Part shown: positions 1 through 11,904 of the stretch, piece by piece
Numbering within the stretch: the stretch's first letter is position 1
Layout: each line of letters opens with the position of its first letter
DNA from: Collybia mongolica
Lineage: Eukaryota > Basidiomycota > Agaricomycetes > Agaricales > Clitocybaceae
Length of the DNA stretch: 64,000 nt
Direction of reading: 5' to 3'
Assembly: GCA_013420905.1 (NCBI GenBank)
Contig: JAAXNY010000006.1
Coordinates: 2,108,001-2,172,000, forward strand
Made by a program: the position numbers and the translations under genes
Notes under the pieces: generated by a model
Seen by the model: only the letters and a program-made list of their open reading frames with translations
Databases searched by the model: none
Told to the model about the DNA's origin: nothing

Positions 1-1450
1 TTTTACCTTTCTGCGGGTTGTCTTTCACTAACATTCATTTTTAGGTATGTCTTTCCTCGGCCCACTCTATGCGATTATCTGTGCCCCTGGGCCTAAATAT
101 GTGCCCCCCCTTTCACTCCATAACAAAGTCAGAAAGGCCTCCATCCATACTTCCTCCGGCTCGAACCGTCATTGAGGACGAGACCAGAAGAAACGCATTC
201 TGGTTAGCTTATGCAACCGAACGGCAACACGGATGTGGCAATGGATGGGCACTTAGTCTTGATGATCTAGACGTCTCTCAGTTACTACCGCTTCGCGGTG
301 ATCAATTTGAACAAGGAGTAAGTGGCGTTTGTCACCATTACGCAACAGTATTTTCATGACCCCCCACCCCTCCCAACAGACATTGGTCACTCCACATGAA
401 CGTCAATGGGCTCACACCAGAGACCTACTATTAGTCCACCCAGAAAAACAAACAGATTCTTTCATTCTGTATATCAAAGGCACCATTATGATATGTGGGT
501 TGTCATGAGAATCCTATAACCTCTTCCTGACAACCAATCCAGCGCAAGTTAAAACATTTAATCTACGGTTTCGGGCTCGACACTTCGCTGAAAGCGTCAC
601 AGTTGCGAGCATATATAACCTCCCTCAACCTGCAGAACCCATTGATCCCAGAGGTTCGCCAGCTTTTATCGAGCTCGATCATATCGTTTCCTCTTTCCGT
701 GCTTCCTTCCCAAGCCATCTTAGGAATCCTATCAACGACAATGTTGTCGATAATCATCTCTATACGGCTTGCCTCATGCCTCACGTGTAAGCATCCAGTT
801 TATATTCAACCAAGGGCTTTTATTTCAACATTGGGACAGTGCAACGATTGTATTGCATGACCCACATGCTGATGTCCGACAATCCGGCTGTATATCTGCC
901 CTCAAGATACTAACAGCGGCGCGAGCGATACTTGATCTCATCTACAATGTCTGGTCTACCAGCTTCGATATAACTCTCCTTGATTCATTTTGTTCGGTAC
1001 GTTATTTAACTGTTGTTACGACATACGCTTAAATTTATTTTTCAAGTTCTGCTGGTTTGTTGGGGGGCGTGTTCTCGTCCGGTTCCTGCAAGCTGCACTC
1101 GATGCAAAAAGTCAGGACCAAATTTCAACTCTACGCGCCGAACTTGATTTTGTACAGTACGTATCTCATTATTACTGTGATTCATCGTTCATCGTTTCCT
1201 TTCCCTCAGGTCTGCTATCGCAAAGGTTGGCCAGCGCATCCCCCTCGCGTTCCGATTCGCGAAAATGCTTGAAGACTTGATCCTCAAGCGATGCGGACCA
1301 GCATCAGGGGCTCCAGCTCAGATAACCTTTCCTCGTCCACGTGAGCCTGCCGTGTTGCAGGAGTTGTTTAGAGAGAGTTGTACGCAGGGATACAGTATTA
1401 CTCTTCATGAGAGTTTGCATGAACCAGGCACATTCATGTCTCTTGCCTAA
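1..1450 (+). CDS. Fungal-specific transcription factor domain protein, C-terminal part (5' end off-window)
   Basis: Only the 3' exons lie in the window. A first exon (about 49-320) encodes RLSVPLGLN, ILPPARTVIEDETRRNAFW and GWALSLDDLDVS, the conserved core of the fungal_trans regulatory domain (Pfam PF04082 type) that follows an N-terminal Zn2Cys6 finger. Later exons read RARHFAESVTVAS, SSFRASFPSHLRNP and DNHLYTACLMPH, and the last exon (about 1210-1450) ends with TAA at 1448-1450. The DNA-binding finger must lie upstream, so target and regulation cannot be read. It is clearly related to the complete regulator at 8130-10917; both share an ATI-LH-P block and the same domain order. Family confidence is high; exon joins are approximate. 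Confidence 0.85.
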
Positions 1451-1770
1451 AATGATTCAGTTAATATGTCTTAATATTCGTTTTCCATGGACGTATGAGT
1501 CCTATTTTCATAGTTCCCTCTATCTCCCAGCTGTACGACGTTGTAATTAAATAGTTTGATAATTTATATCCTCCTCAGGCTCGTTTACAACACTAGACCT
1601 TAATAAGTCGGCTTTCAAGATCTTATTTTTGGAACGAACAGAGGCAGAGGTTGAAGCCACTTTACTGACAGCGGATTTTGCCCAATACGTACGTGTCACG
1701 GAGCTGTATGATCGAAGCCGACCAATACCATCATCGATAATCTAAAGCTTATTTATCGTGTATTAAATAT

Positions 1771-1787
1771 TCCCCCCCCCCCCCCCT
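1771..1787. repeat. Poly-C tract
   Basis: A run of about 17 cytosines lies shortly upstream of the prephenate dehydratase start at 1805. It is low-complexity sequence and a likely site of length variation or sequencing error. The rest of 1451-1804 holds no gene that I can see. Confidence 0.8.
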
Positions 1788-1804
1788 TCATAGCTGCCCT
1801 AGCA

Positions 1805-2900
1805 ATGACGAGACCTCCCTCAGACAAGAATTTAACCGTGGCAGTTCTTGGCCCCTTAGGTACCTACACCCACGAAGTGAGCTCGAATTTGTGATCATTT
1901 TCCTGCAGCGTCCAACCCAAGTCCAACCGACGTCAGGCAGCATACCAACAATTCGGATCTACGGTTGGATATCTTGAGGAAACGACGATCAAAGGTCTTT
2001 TGTCGCCCGAAACAGTACTAGTTTTCACGCTGAAGGCATCCATTTAGATGTCTTCGACGCACTTTCGTCAACTGCAGATCTTGGTATAGTGCCACAGGAA
2101 AATTCGATATTTGGGAGCGTCGTTGAAACATATGACGTTCTTCGTAAAGCAGACTCAGGTTTTGTTCGAGGAGAAGTCATGTTACGAATCCAACACTGTC
2201 TTCTCACTCGACAGGGAGTAGAACTTCGTGACATTCAGAAAGTGATGAGCCACGAGCAGGTGAGTTAATCAATCGTTGTTGATCCGACCCAAAGCGGCTA
2301 AGAAAGAATTCGAATAGGCATTAGGACAATGTCAAACATTTCTTGCGAGTCACCTTCCGTTGGCCACATTGGTCAAGACATCATCAACCGCAGCCGCCGC
2401 GAGGGCTCTACTCGACAACCCTACGAACTGTGCTGCAATAGCTTCCAAAATTTGTGTTACATTGTTTGACGGACTCACTGTCCAATATGAAGGAATTCAA
2501 AACGAAGCTTGTCCGTCAGTCGCATTGTTTCCATGACCATAAGACTTATGCAACACCAGTAAACTTCACGCGGTTTTACATGGTTGTGAAAGACAGGAAA
2601 GCTTCATTTCCAACTTGGTTGGCCACAGAACCATATCATGCCCTTGTTCAAGTATCGGCCAAAATATCGTCCGACGCTGAGGCTGACATTTCTCAACTTA
2701 TCTCAGCAATGAAACTGAAAGTGGTCCGCCTGGATCGTAGGCCTGCAGTCACGGGTGTCCCATTTCATGATACTTACCTTGTAGAATTACAAGACCCGGA
2801 CAGACACAAATCCGATCAGGAGTGGGCCTCAGAAGTAGATAGGGCAATGGTGCGCATCAAAATGGCTGGCGGGAACGCGAGGCTTGTAGGTTTATGGTAA
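1805..2900 (+). CDS. Prephenate dehydratase (PHA2-type)
   Basis: Converts prephenate to phenylpyruvate in phenylalanine synthesis, presumably in the cytosol. The start is ATG 1805 (MTRPPSDKNLTVAV) followed by LGPLGTYTHE, the usual N-terminal motif. Middle exons give DLGIVPQENSIFGSV and LLTRQGVELRDIQKVMSHEQ, then TSSTAAAARALLDNP. The catalytic Thr-Arg-Phe motif (NFTRFYMV) is at 2568-2576. A C-terminal ACT domain (PYHALVQVSAK, LDRRPAVTGVPFHDT) is present, which in this family binds Phe for feedback inhibition. Introns are at about 1877-1910, 2262-2318 and 2505-2560. The gene converges on the P450 gene. All expected blocks are present, so it is probably functional. Confidence 0.92.
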
Positions 2901-3006
2901 TTCCAAGAGATCTGGATGGCGTCCTATCGATGTGGTTGCACAGAGCGTCTAGAAATATATCGGTTCGAAATCGGTGAAAACACAATTATCGTAAGAACAG
3001 AAAGGG

Positions 3007-5139
3007 CTACAGGTGAGCGGTTTGTTCAACTAGCAACAAAGCGTCAGGAGATCGAGGTGCAATGCGGCATTTAAATGGTTTCGGGTGACTGTTATAAGAT
3101 AAGTACGATTTAATTAGTGATAATTACTGAAAATACCTGAGCAGTCCAGATGAGTATTCTATTTCGGGCTCAATGCTGTTTCCAGCCTCGTCCACTGCTT
3201 TCATTATGTCATAAGATGAAAGAATAGAGGCAACAATTATCCACATCGTGTCAAAGGCGAACCACCGGCCGGGACACATCCTACAATAATCAGTCCAGAG
3301 GATGTAAGGAAAGGTAGACACATACCTGCGCCCGAACCCGAAGGCAGCATCCGGCAGTTCATTAATACCCTGCAACGCATTTCTCTTTCGGTCCATGAAC
3401 CGTGTAGGATCAAAAGTTAAAGGATCTGGATAGAAAATTGGATCATGCAGGATTCCCCAGACATTTGGTAGCACGGCTGTGCCCTTAGGGATTTGATACC
3501 CTCGATATTCATCAGTCTCTGTTGCAAAATGGGCCAAACCCATGGGAGTCACGGGATTCCATCGTAATAGCTGAGTAACATATGAGTGTGCTATAATATA
3601 CTCTCAAATACCCTAGAACTCACTTCATAACACATGCTTTCCTGTTGTTTTTTAGTTAGTCTCGTATGATATTGGTTTCATGTCGCTTACAATAAACGGG
3701 CACTTGTTCTTGTCGCAAAATTCAGGAAGCCGACCGTGGGCTACACCATCCAATTCTGCTTGAGCTTTTTGTTGTATATCGGGATATAGGGTCATAACCA
3801 AGAAGAAAGATAGTATTCCAGATACGAACGTATCAGAGCCAGCTTGAGAGTGTTCCATCAACGCTGGCATGGATGGAGGCTTAAAGAACCAACCTGCGTA
3901 TAACGTTGCAGCAACATTCTTAATAACATGTTCATCCTCAAATTCGGATCCTACAGAACGTCTTTCCAGCTCTTCTGTAACGAGACATGGAATTGCAGAC
4001 CCAGATTTCTATGTTTAAAACCAGTTGCGATGTTATTCTATCGCATTTGGGTACGTGTCACGCACCACTTGTTGCAATATCACTTCGAATGGCCGGTCAA
4101 CCATAGCACGGGTCAACTTCCGCCATATTAAAGCCTGGCGCTGGAAGGTCGCGAAAGGAAACCATGCAGGAATATACCTTAAAATTGGCATGTAATCCTG
4201 TGTCAAATATTTCACTTAAATTTTTGATTGACTTGGATAGGTATCAAAACGCTTACAACGAGGTATGTCCCAAAAATCCCAGCCTTAGCAAGCCCAGAAA
4301 GGGCCTGGTCAGCCAGGGTGACATAGCTATCTCCCTCTTCAGCTACCTGATGACCATATGCAACGTTCAAAATGATTGCAGCCGCTGTCCTTTCGAAGTA
4401 GACCCACAAGGTTAAACTACAATCTGATTTTCATAGAAAAAAATCTCAGGCACCTGCGTACATGATGACGGAAGTTCTCCGGCGTAAGTTGAAGATTCCT
4501 TAGAAGAGTGTGAGTCTCTTTGGTCTGAAGGGGATGATAAGGCGAGGCATCGTTGGGCCTGAAATGTCTATGGAATACATTCCGATGTCGCTGAGGGGAT
4601 GATGAGATAAACAATTCTCAGATAGGTTTTAAAATTAATTAAACCTTCCAAAATTCTCCATAGGGCATACCAGAGAAGAGCCAGTTCCAGCCCATCCTAG
4701 TTGGCGTTAGATATATTGGGCCATCAAGATGGATACAACACATACAACTCTGTGACCATTGTCCTAAAAGGCCTGGAGGAATAGTTGCTGCCTCGTTTCT
4801 CTAATAGGTCAGATGCCGCAGCAGCTGAATTAAGAATGAGGATAGGATTGCCAAAGACATAAATATAGATGACGTCTCCTGAAATGGAAAGAAGCGGATT
4901 TATAAAAAGTACAAGAAGACTAGAGGGGGCCAACCGTAGATTTCTTTCCATTCAGCATATGTCCTCCACTGGTTTGTTTTAGGCAATGAGGTTTTCCCAA
5001 GCCAGGATGATTTTGGGCCTGGAGGCAGAGGAAGGGGAGATTGGAAGGGAGTAAAATGGTATATAGACAATGCCATTACCGCCGCAATTGCTATGGCAGT
5101 CAAATCCATGAGGTTAAACCATGGCTGGCTGTCGTCCAT
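3007..5139 (-). CDS. Cytochrome P450 monooxygenase
   Basis: Heme-thiolate monooxygenase, predicted to be anchored in the ER. From the N-terminus: a hydrophobic anchor (about residues 10-28), the proline hinge LPLPPGPKSSW, an I-helix AGSDT oxygen-binding stretch near 3845, a K-helix E-L-L-R split by introns near 3560-3620, the PERF-like FDPTRFMD near 3410, and the heme motif FGFGRR-MCPG with its Cys codon in 3262-3282, also split by an intron. Splicing the last exon restores the usual SHPKPFKCRIAPRS ending and a TAG at 3007-3009. The start could instead be the upstream Met at 5181. It resembles basidiomycete O-methylsterigmatocystin-oxidoreductase-like P450s; the substrate is unknown. It is divergent from YTH1, with about 200 bp between. 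Confidence 0.9.
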
Positions 5140-5186
5140 GGCGGTGACAAGGCGAAAAAGCTGGTGAATGTGAAGAATCAATTTCC

Positions 5187-5198
5187 TATAAATATATG
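5187..5198 (-). promoter_or_regulatory. Possible TATA box of the P450 gene
   Basis: A TATAAATATATG string about 50 bp upstream of the chosen P450 start reads as a TATA-like element on the minus strand. Support is positional only; the same interval also serves the divergent YTH1 gene. Confidence 0.35.
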
Positions 5199-5345
5199 GG
5201 AGTGTGGGATCTAGATTCCAAATTGCCTCCGTGTGCCTGAGTCACGCGCAGGGCACGTGAATCAAGTACCACAAACCTGAACAAGGGGTTTGGAGTCATT
5301 TCCAGACCATTTTTCTACTAATTCCTCCAATTTTTTACTTTACAG

Positions 5346-6434
5346 ATGGCCACGGCCAATCCTCTTGTTGGGCCATCAGCTCTTAGAGACATCATTCATC
5401 CACAGTTTTACCAGAACAACTTCCCTGCAGAGACATACATTAAAACAGAATTGGGAATCAAGCTTGACAAAGGTTAGTGCATTTCCATATCCTGTATATA
5501 ATTTACACATGTCTCTTGTACAGACGATCAAATTTGCCGACTGTCCTTGACGCCTTCTGGCTGTCCACTTGGTCCACTGCATTGCCCACTGCGACATACG
5601 TCACCCTCTGCGCAAAACTTTCAACCACCCAAGCAATTGCCAACGCACCCTCGCGAGCGAGAACGCCTCTCCACGGTCTGCAAACATTGGCTCCGTGGAC
5701 TTTGTAAAAAGGGAGATGCATGTGAGTTCCTCCACGAATATAACCTCAGGCGAATGCCAGAGTGTTGGTGGTTCGCAAAATACGGATACTGTTCCGCAGG
5801 AGACGAGTGCTTGTATGCACATCCAAAGGAGCGCAAAGTCGAGTGCCCAGACTACAACCGAGGATTTTGCAAACTCGGTGAGTGCACATAAACTATGTTC
5901 ATTTACAGTACTTGATACTTTCCACTTAGGTCCTGATTGTCCTCGAAAACATGTCCGCAAAGTTGCCTGTCAGCTGTATATGACAGGATTTTGCCCATTG
6001 GGCACAGAATGCCCACAGGGACAGTGAGTCACCTTCCATGTTTGCCTTCCCCACAGTCTCATCCGCTCATAGCCCCAAGCCTTGCTTGCCTCTACCAAAA
6101 GCATATGATCCACCTTCCCCACCGGCCAATCGCGATCTTGGACCTCCTCCCCCTGGCTATGGTAGATATGCCGATTTTGAACGGGCCTTTTCGAGTACCA
6201 CTCCTACACATACGGGACCTCTAAATGGCCCCTCTGGACCTCCGAGAAGGAATTTAGACGATGTTCTATGTTTCAAAGTGCGTTGAAGACACTCGAGTTG
6301 GCAGTAACCTACCCTAATAAGCACCTCTACAGTGTGGAGAGAAAGGTCATTATGCAAACCACTGCCGAAATCGGAACGTGCCAGGCAACCGGGGTGGAAA
6401 TGAGCGATTGAAACGGTTCGGTGGAGAAGATTAG
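5346..6434 (+). CDS. YTH1: CPSF30/Yth1, mRNA cleavage and polyadenylation factor subunit
   Basis: RNA-binding zinc-finger subunit of the nuclear cleavage and polyadenylation factor; in this family the fingers help recognise the poly(A) signal. The start is ATG 5346 (MATANPLVGPS). Splicing gives five consecutive CCCH fingers: CRLSLTPSGCPLGPLHCPLRH; CKHWLRGLCKKGDACEFLH; CWWFAKYGYCSAGDECLYAH; CPDYNRGFCKLG-DCPRKH; and CQLYMTGFCPLGTECPQGH, across about 5523-6070. A C-terminal CCHC knuckle (CFKCGEKGHYANHC, about 6270-6365) follows a proline-rich linker. The knuckle is present in animal CPSF30 but absent from budding-yeast Yth1. Stop TAG is at 6432-6434. There are introns near 5474-5523, 5878-5931, 6026-6070 and 6278-6332. 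Confidence 0.95.
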
Positions 6435-6818
6435 CTTAATTGCTGTGAAACTATTATCCTTAACACCCTCAACTTATCCAAAAACTTGCGAGAGTCTGCC
6501 CTTACGTGAGATGTGAAAGGCACCTGTCTTTTTAATAGGCAGGTCCAGAATACAATTTATTTTGTACCTCATAAGCCAACTATTTAGGTTCAATAAAATT
6601 AGCGTTCGAGTCTGAATCTGAGCGATTGTAAGATATATTACGCTGACAACACAGCGACCTCTAAATTCACATGACTTCGGTATAACTCCTTTCAGCGTCA
6701 TTGTTTGCCACGCCTACCTCCCAGCTTGATCTGTAAACAGGCGGAATCGTAGAAACATAACCACCAACCCGAAATCAACTCGTCAAGGCAGTAGCACCAG
6801 AATAATAACCCAGTTACT
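6435..6818. other. Intergenic region
   Basis: This is the 384 bp between YTH1 and the YjbQ-like gene. I see only AT-rich 3'-flank sequence and the presumed promoter of the next gene; no reading frame with family resemblance was found on either strand. Confidence 0.5.
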
Positions 6819-7648
6819 ATGGGATGGCAAACAGAATTCTCGTTATCAAAAAGAGCCAAGGGCTGTCACCTCGTCACCGATGAAGTCTTGGGGCACATCA
6901 AAACAGGCCTTACTGGTGTTCAAGCAAGTGACCCTTGAACGATGTCGTTCCTTGACTAATTAAAAAACCACCAGGCTGGAATGCTTTTCCTCTTTATGTG
7001 CGGTTTCCTGCAGCGACTATACCTCCCCACAAGATTGCCAACATCACTTACCAACCGTCTAGCCAGCACACATCCGCTGCTCTCACTATCAACGAGAATT
7101 ATGATAAAGGTTATCAAGTGATGTCAAAATATTCTTTTAATTTACCACTCATTATAACCCTAGATGTTCGTCGAGGTGCGTGTTTGACACAAGCCTTTTA
7201 GTCCGTCTCCTGACTTGGGATCTCTTTTTATAATGTTAGATATGAATATGGCGTTAGATACTATCGTTCCTGAGAGCCTTAACTGGCGCCATACTGATGA
7301 AGGGCCAGAGTGCGTTTTCTGAGACTTTCAGATGCCAGCCATTTACCAATTTGGAGATGTCACCATGATTCGGCAGTGACTCGTGAGTGGTCAATCGATA
7401 ACAAGCAAGCCAACTCAAACAACAACTTGCTGATGACAGGGTGTCACATACCAAAGCTTCCTTGGTAGGAAGTACTATCTCAATACCCATCACGAATGGC
7501 CGGCTCAACTTGGGTACATGGCAGGGTATGTCTTCCCTGCCCTTGGTCATACAGTCTCCTTAAAAACGATACACGATCGCCAGGGATATACCTAACGGAG
7601 TTCCGCCACTCTGAACACACTAGACATGTCGTCGCCACGATCTTGTAA
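6819..7648 (+). CDS. YjbQ/UPF0047 family protein
   Basis: A short protein of the YjbQ/UPF0047 family, whose members have a weak thiamine-phosphate synthase activity and an uncertain physiological role. The start is ATG 6819 (MGWQTEFSLSKRAKGCHLVT). Small exons then encode AGMLFLFI, QHTSAALTINENYDKDVR (with the family's TSA-TINE signature), MNMALDTIVPESLNWRHTDE, and [32 protein letters not shown], with TAA at 7646-7648. Introns are near 6929-6973, 6998-7051, 7104-7157, 7170-7240, 7310-7439 and 7526-7583. The segment between WRHTDEGPE and KASLVG is odd: the usual DDMPAH loop is missing or shortened in the best splice model. The family call is strong; the fourth splice junction is uncertain. Confidence 0.82.
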
Positions 7649-8129
7649 ATTTGTTGTCCACGTGCCTCCAGTACTCAATGTGTCTTATGTTCTGATATCG
7701 TAGGTCATGAGTCCCTTTTTGAGCCCAGAACCAACCCCCGGAAAATCCTAGATGGCAGACGGTGTTAGTTTGGACGACCAGGAGTCGCAACATTATCTAC
7801 GACCTTAAACTTCTCTTTGACTAGAGTACTGGACTCAGAATCACTACAAATATAGTTTGCATCTATGTGCCTCTGTGTAAGCATCATTCGGTAGATAAAC
7901 AAATGAGCACGTGGAGGGGTGGCAACAACTTCTTCCCAAGTCGCAGTGGCAGACGAACGTTCAACAAGAAGCTTATCGTTGTTCATATTCGAATCTAACA
8001 GCATAACCGGCCCTCGAAGGCTTAGAGGACTTGGACCTATCCTTTCTACCACTTTTCTATTGTTGTCTCGACTCCATCCACTATTTAGGCTGATATCATC
8101 GACCTCCGAGAAGGCCATCCAGCCTAAGC
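7649..8129. other. Intergenic region upstream of the Zn2Cys6 regulator
   Basis: These 481 bp hold no recognisable gene. A minus-strand open frame at 7765-8145 encodes a 126-residue sequence with no family resemblance that I can see, and it overlaps the start of the regulator. I treat the interval as the regulator's promoter. Confidence 0.45.
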
Positions 8130-10917
8130 ATGCCGAAGACTCCAAGTACTAATACAAATCGCCCAGCACTTAGGAGGAACCAAGTGAGTATGAATTCACT
8201 TACGGTTCTCAGCTGCTCAAAGATCTTCAGGCTTGTCGATCCTGTCGCAAAAGGAAGCTTGTATGTGGATATTGTTCTTCTTGTTGGCTTGCCTAACGCC
8301 TCACAGAAATGTGATGCAGCCAGACCTCACTGTGGGACGTGTGTAAAGTAAGTCGAACTGTCAGAGCAAATAAGTAAAGCCGCTCAAACGCGCAAGTAGA
8401 CAATGGCAGGCATTGGTTAGTGTTCCAGCTCCAGTGGGCTACGCGTGAGTTTTGAATGGTTTAATTGCCCCGGAAAAAATTTATGCTTGTAACATATAGG
8501 CACCCATCAGAACCGCAATGCTCGTATGATCCAGTCGAAGGTTTGACGCTCGCACCGGATACTGATCCTCTGGAGAAAATCAAACAACTGGAGGATGAAA
8601 TCTGTAAGTACCTTCTGTTCAGCTCAGTATGCCCCTTATATCGTCACCGATGATAGCTCACCTCAAAAACCGCCTATACGAACAACAAGGGACTTCTCGT
8701 TCTCTCTCTCCTAACTACCCTGCCAGCAATCCCGTTTATCAAGCGAATGTAATATCATCCTCGTCATTTACTTCGAGCGGCCGACATTCTGAAGGGGGAG
8801 GGATATCGCTGCCCCATGCCTCACTATCAATGATGAATCTTGGGGCGGCCGACAGCCCCGAATCCCGTTTTCGCAGTCAAAGCGGAAGTCCTGAGCTTTA
8901 CACCCTTAATAGCAACAAACCTTCTCCGGACCCATTCATGGATCTACTATTTCTGGGTTGGAATTCAGACCTTCCGGATCCCGCAACATTAAATCATTAG
9001 TAGGCTCATTCAAGCAGAAAATCACGTTAAACAACTCATGGTGGTTTACAGTATTGACATCTTCTTCAAATGCGACCCTTGTGGATCAAGGGTATTGCAT
9101 CGGCCGTCGTTTCTGGCTTCGATGCACCTTCCGCCCCGGGATCCTGGATTCCCACATTCCGCAATATTGCATGCTATAGTTAGCAACATATTCGGTCGAA
9201 CTTTACAGATTACTGAGGCTGTCTTCTTTAGTGCGCTGCTGCTTCTCGCTGGTCTGCACAAAGTGTGGTTACTCTCCCCGATGGCTCCCGACGTGATCAA
9301 TTTGCTGAGTATCACGCCAGCAAGACTCGCCAATACATTGATAAAACTATGGCTAGCGGAGAGGATATCTTTTCTGTGATGCAAGCTTGCATATTGCTTT
9401 CTTGGTATTTCTATCAAGAAGGGAGATGGGTTGAAGTATGGATATTTGCAGGCTTCCAGACCCGTGTTGCTGTGCCACTTCGATTAAATTATCCCGGAAC
9501 ATTCTCAACGCACGGTAATAATTCACCAGGAGCATATTTAGCCCCTCCAAAAGATTTACGGGATTTGGAATCTCGGCGTCGGACATGGTGGATGACTATC
9601 CTTTTTGACCGAATTGCCTCTGTGGGTGGGTGGATACATGCTGTAGATGAACGAGATCTAGGGACAGAGCTCCCTCTTCGCACTGATGACTTTGAAGCTG
9701 AGGTGATTTGATTACCCTTTTGTTTTATCCTCATTTTCAACGTTATTCACAGGCGGCGGTCCCAAGTAATCCACAGGATTTGTCTGCCCCCAATGTGTTT
9801 ATCCATCACCTGCCGCAGTACACAGACTCTTTCCTTTTGTTAATCAAAGCGGTCATGCTGTTTGGGAGAGTCACAGACTTCAACGTTCGAGGAAACCTGC
9901 GTGCACCTACCGCCCCCAGCAAGAATCAGAACCCGTTCTTCCTTGATGGATTTACCGAACTCGATAGTCTAGTTTGTTCTGGATTCCTAAAGAGTCTTCC
10001 TCAGATCTTCCAAAACAACTTTGGGGTGACTGACGCACCGGAGGGGAGCATGTTAGATACTGATCTGTATATGGTGCACATTATCCCGCACGCGTACGCG
10101 TTTTGCTCAACGCACCACATCAAATTACTGAAGATTCTGTTCATAGTGCGACCATCACACTACACAACCCATACATTGATTTTACCGATCCTAAGTGCGA
10201 ATCGACGGGGCGCTGTGTAACCTCGGCACGCTCTATACTGGCAGCGTATTATGTATTATCAGCAACATCTCTTGACATCTCACGGTTGCATCCATTCGTC
10301 ACGGTTTGTTGCTCTCATTCGCATGACGGAAAAACACTGAAGGTTCATTCAGATTTGTTGGTATCTTGCGGCTGTTGTTCAAGTGCAACTCTGCAAATAT
10401 TTTATTGAGATAAATGATGGTGAACGAGAGTCCACTGTATGGGGGGAAATAAACGTGTTAAGGTTCGCTTCAATTGCGTCGCTTCTTGGTTATATGAAAT
10501 GGAGCTTCTCCTTTTCAGATTTGCAATGATGGAATATGGGCGTCGTTCCCCGATTGGCAGTAAGTCACCTATTAACATGAAATTAGTGGTAGATTCCTGA
10601 AATGTTATCATTTAGCACGCCAAGAGCGACTCCTACAAGGGCTTATGCGTGAAATTGTTCGCATGACAGCTCAGAAGCAACCTCTTGAAGTGGGACTACC
10701 TCTCTACCCATTTTCACATACCACATTATTCAGAAAGGACGAGTCACCGCGCGCTACACCAGAAGACGGAGCAGCTCCTTTGCCGAACACGCCATATGAA
10801 GAATCAGGGATTTCACCGCCCGCTACGTCCCAGCATTCCAGTCAGGTTACCCAAAGGTCTATATCTGGTGCTGGCTGGCCGATGCACGATGTATCTGTAT
10901 CCCCAGCTGGAGTCTGA
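8130..10917 (+). CDS. Zn2Cys6 transcription factor with fungal_trans domain
   Basis: A nuclear DNA-binding regulator. The start is ATG 8130 (MPKTPSTNTNRP). Exons joined at 8183/8213 and 8261/8307 give the binuclear zinc cluster ACRSCRKRKLKCD-ARPHCGTC, with all six cysteines. A basic linker and short coiled coil (LEKIKQLEDEI, LKNRLYEQQ) follow, then a Ser-rich region and the middle homology domain: FFKCDPCGSRVLHRPSF, HPAILHAI-like text near 9160, LESRRRTWWMTILFDRIAS and the exon at 9753-10110. The last exon ends with TGA at 10915-10917 after a Pro/Ser-rich tail. The intron at about 8999-9052 is needed to join LNH to IDIFFKC. It is related to the regulator at 1-1450. Neither the target nor the inducer can be read from the sequence. 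Confidence 0.9.
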
Positions 10918-11049
10918 ATCAGCTACGAAGGGAAATTGTAGAGTACTTTGAACAGACGCTAGCGAAGTGTTGTTTAGGCCGCATAATTGTATGTATTACG
11001 AAAATATGAGTTACAATGTTTTTCATGCACATTTGACATAGGCCTCAGC

Positions 11050-11904
11050 CTACTTGATGTTTCTCTCCTTCTCCAACAACGCATCAAATCTAGCTTGTTC
11101 TGCTGCACGATCATAATCCCTTATTCGTTCAGGATCGTCCCCACTACCACTGGCAGTGACCATACGCCCTCTCTCATTATTCTGGCGAAGTGTATCCCAG
11201 GATGAACTACTTGCAGTACGTGAGTTGACATCACGGATTTGATCCCACCGACTGACGAGTTTGGTCGATGAGGGAGCAGCGTCATTGGTGGGTATGGGTG
11301 GCACTGGTCGTGTGGCGGGAACTGAATCTAATAAGTATAAGCTAGATTAAAAGCTATTTCGGTAACAGTAGACAGACGTGGTTCCAACGAAGGGGCGTCT
11401 GGGTCGTGTTCGACACTCCATCTACCCCTCTCCCTAACAATGATAGGGCCAGGAGGGGCAAGTCCGCCAGTATTGCTTCGGATATTCTCCATAGCCTGGG
11501 AGAAACCCACTGGATTTTCGATTGAGCGGACAAATTTGAAATGAGCAGATAGCGATATGACATGGCCAACGACAAATCCTGCTAAAGAGGCCGTTGTTAG
11601 AAACAGATAGGTCCGTCTTGTGTTCCACGTTGGCTGGCGAAAGGCTAGAGTGAGAGGAATGGCTGCAGTACTCCCAATCAACTACAGGAGCGGATTTCAA
11701 TATGAGGGAAATTGTAGGAAAAGCCCTTGAACAAACGCGGTAATGACGATGGAAACCGGGAAGGAAGGTTGTAGCCGCCTCGTAGTCATTTGTAGTGATG
11801 TTTCCGGATTCTCGTTCTGGAGAAAGGAGGGATTCTGTTACGGCGCGGGAGGTGAAGGTGTGCTCTATCCAGCGAATGTTGTAGCGGAGAGAGTGGTCAG
11901 ACAT
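11050..11904 (-). CDS. Conserved fungal membrane protein of unknown function
   Basis: I do not recognise a named family. The start is ATG at 11904 (MSDHSLRYNIRWIEH) and the stop is TAG at 11050-11052. After an N-terminal soluble part, two hydrophobic segments (about IGSTAAIPLTLAF and YLFLTTASLAGFVVGHVISL) suggest two membrane passes. A hydrophilic C-terminus follows, with a RWDQIRDVNSRTASSSSWDT block and an ARFDALLEKERN ending that look like a conserved short motif rather than random tail. It has three or four exons. The gene is divergent from the RhoGEF gene with about 170 bp between, so the two probably share a promoter region. Confidence 0.7.

Noticed and set aside
5601..5960. Minus-strand frames opposite the YTH1 zinc fingers
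   Set aside because: These are antisense of coding sequence; the plus strand encodes five clean CCCH fingers.
7765..8145. 126-codon minus-strand frame upstream of the Zn2Cys6 gene
   Set aside because: No family resemblance, and it overlaps the regulator's start codon. It is more likely an open frame in a promoter.
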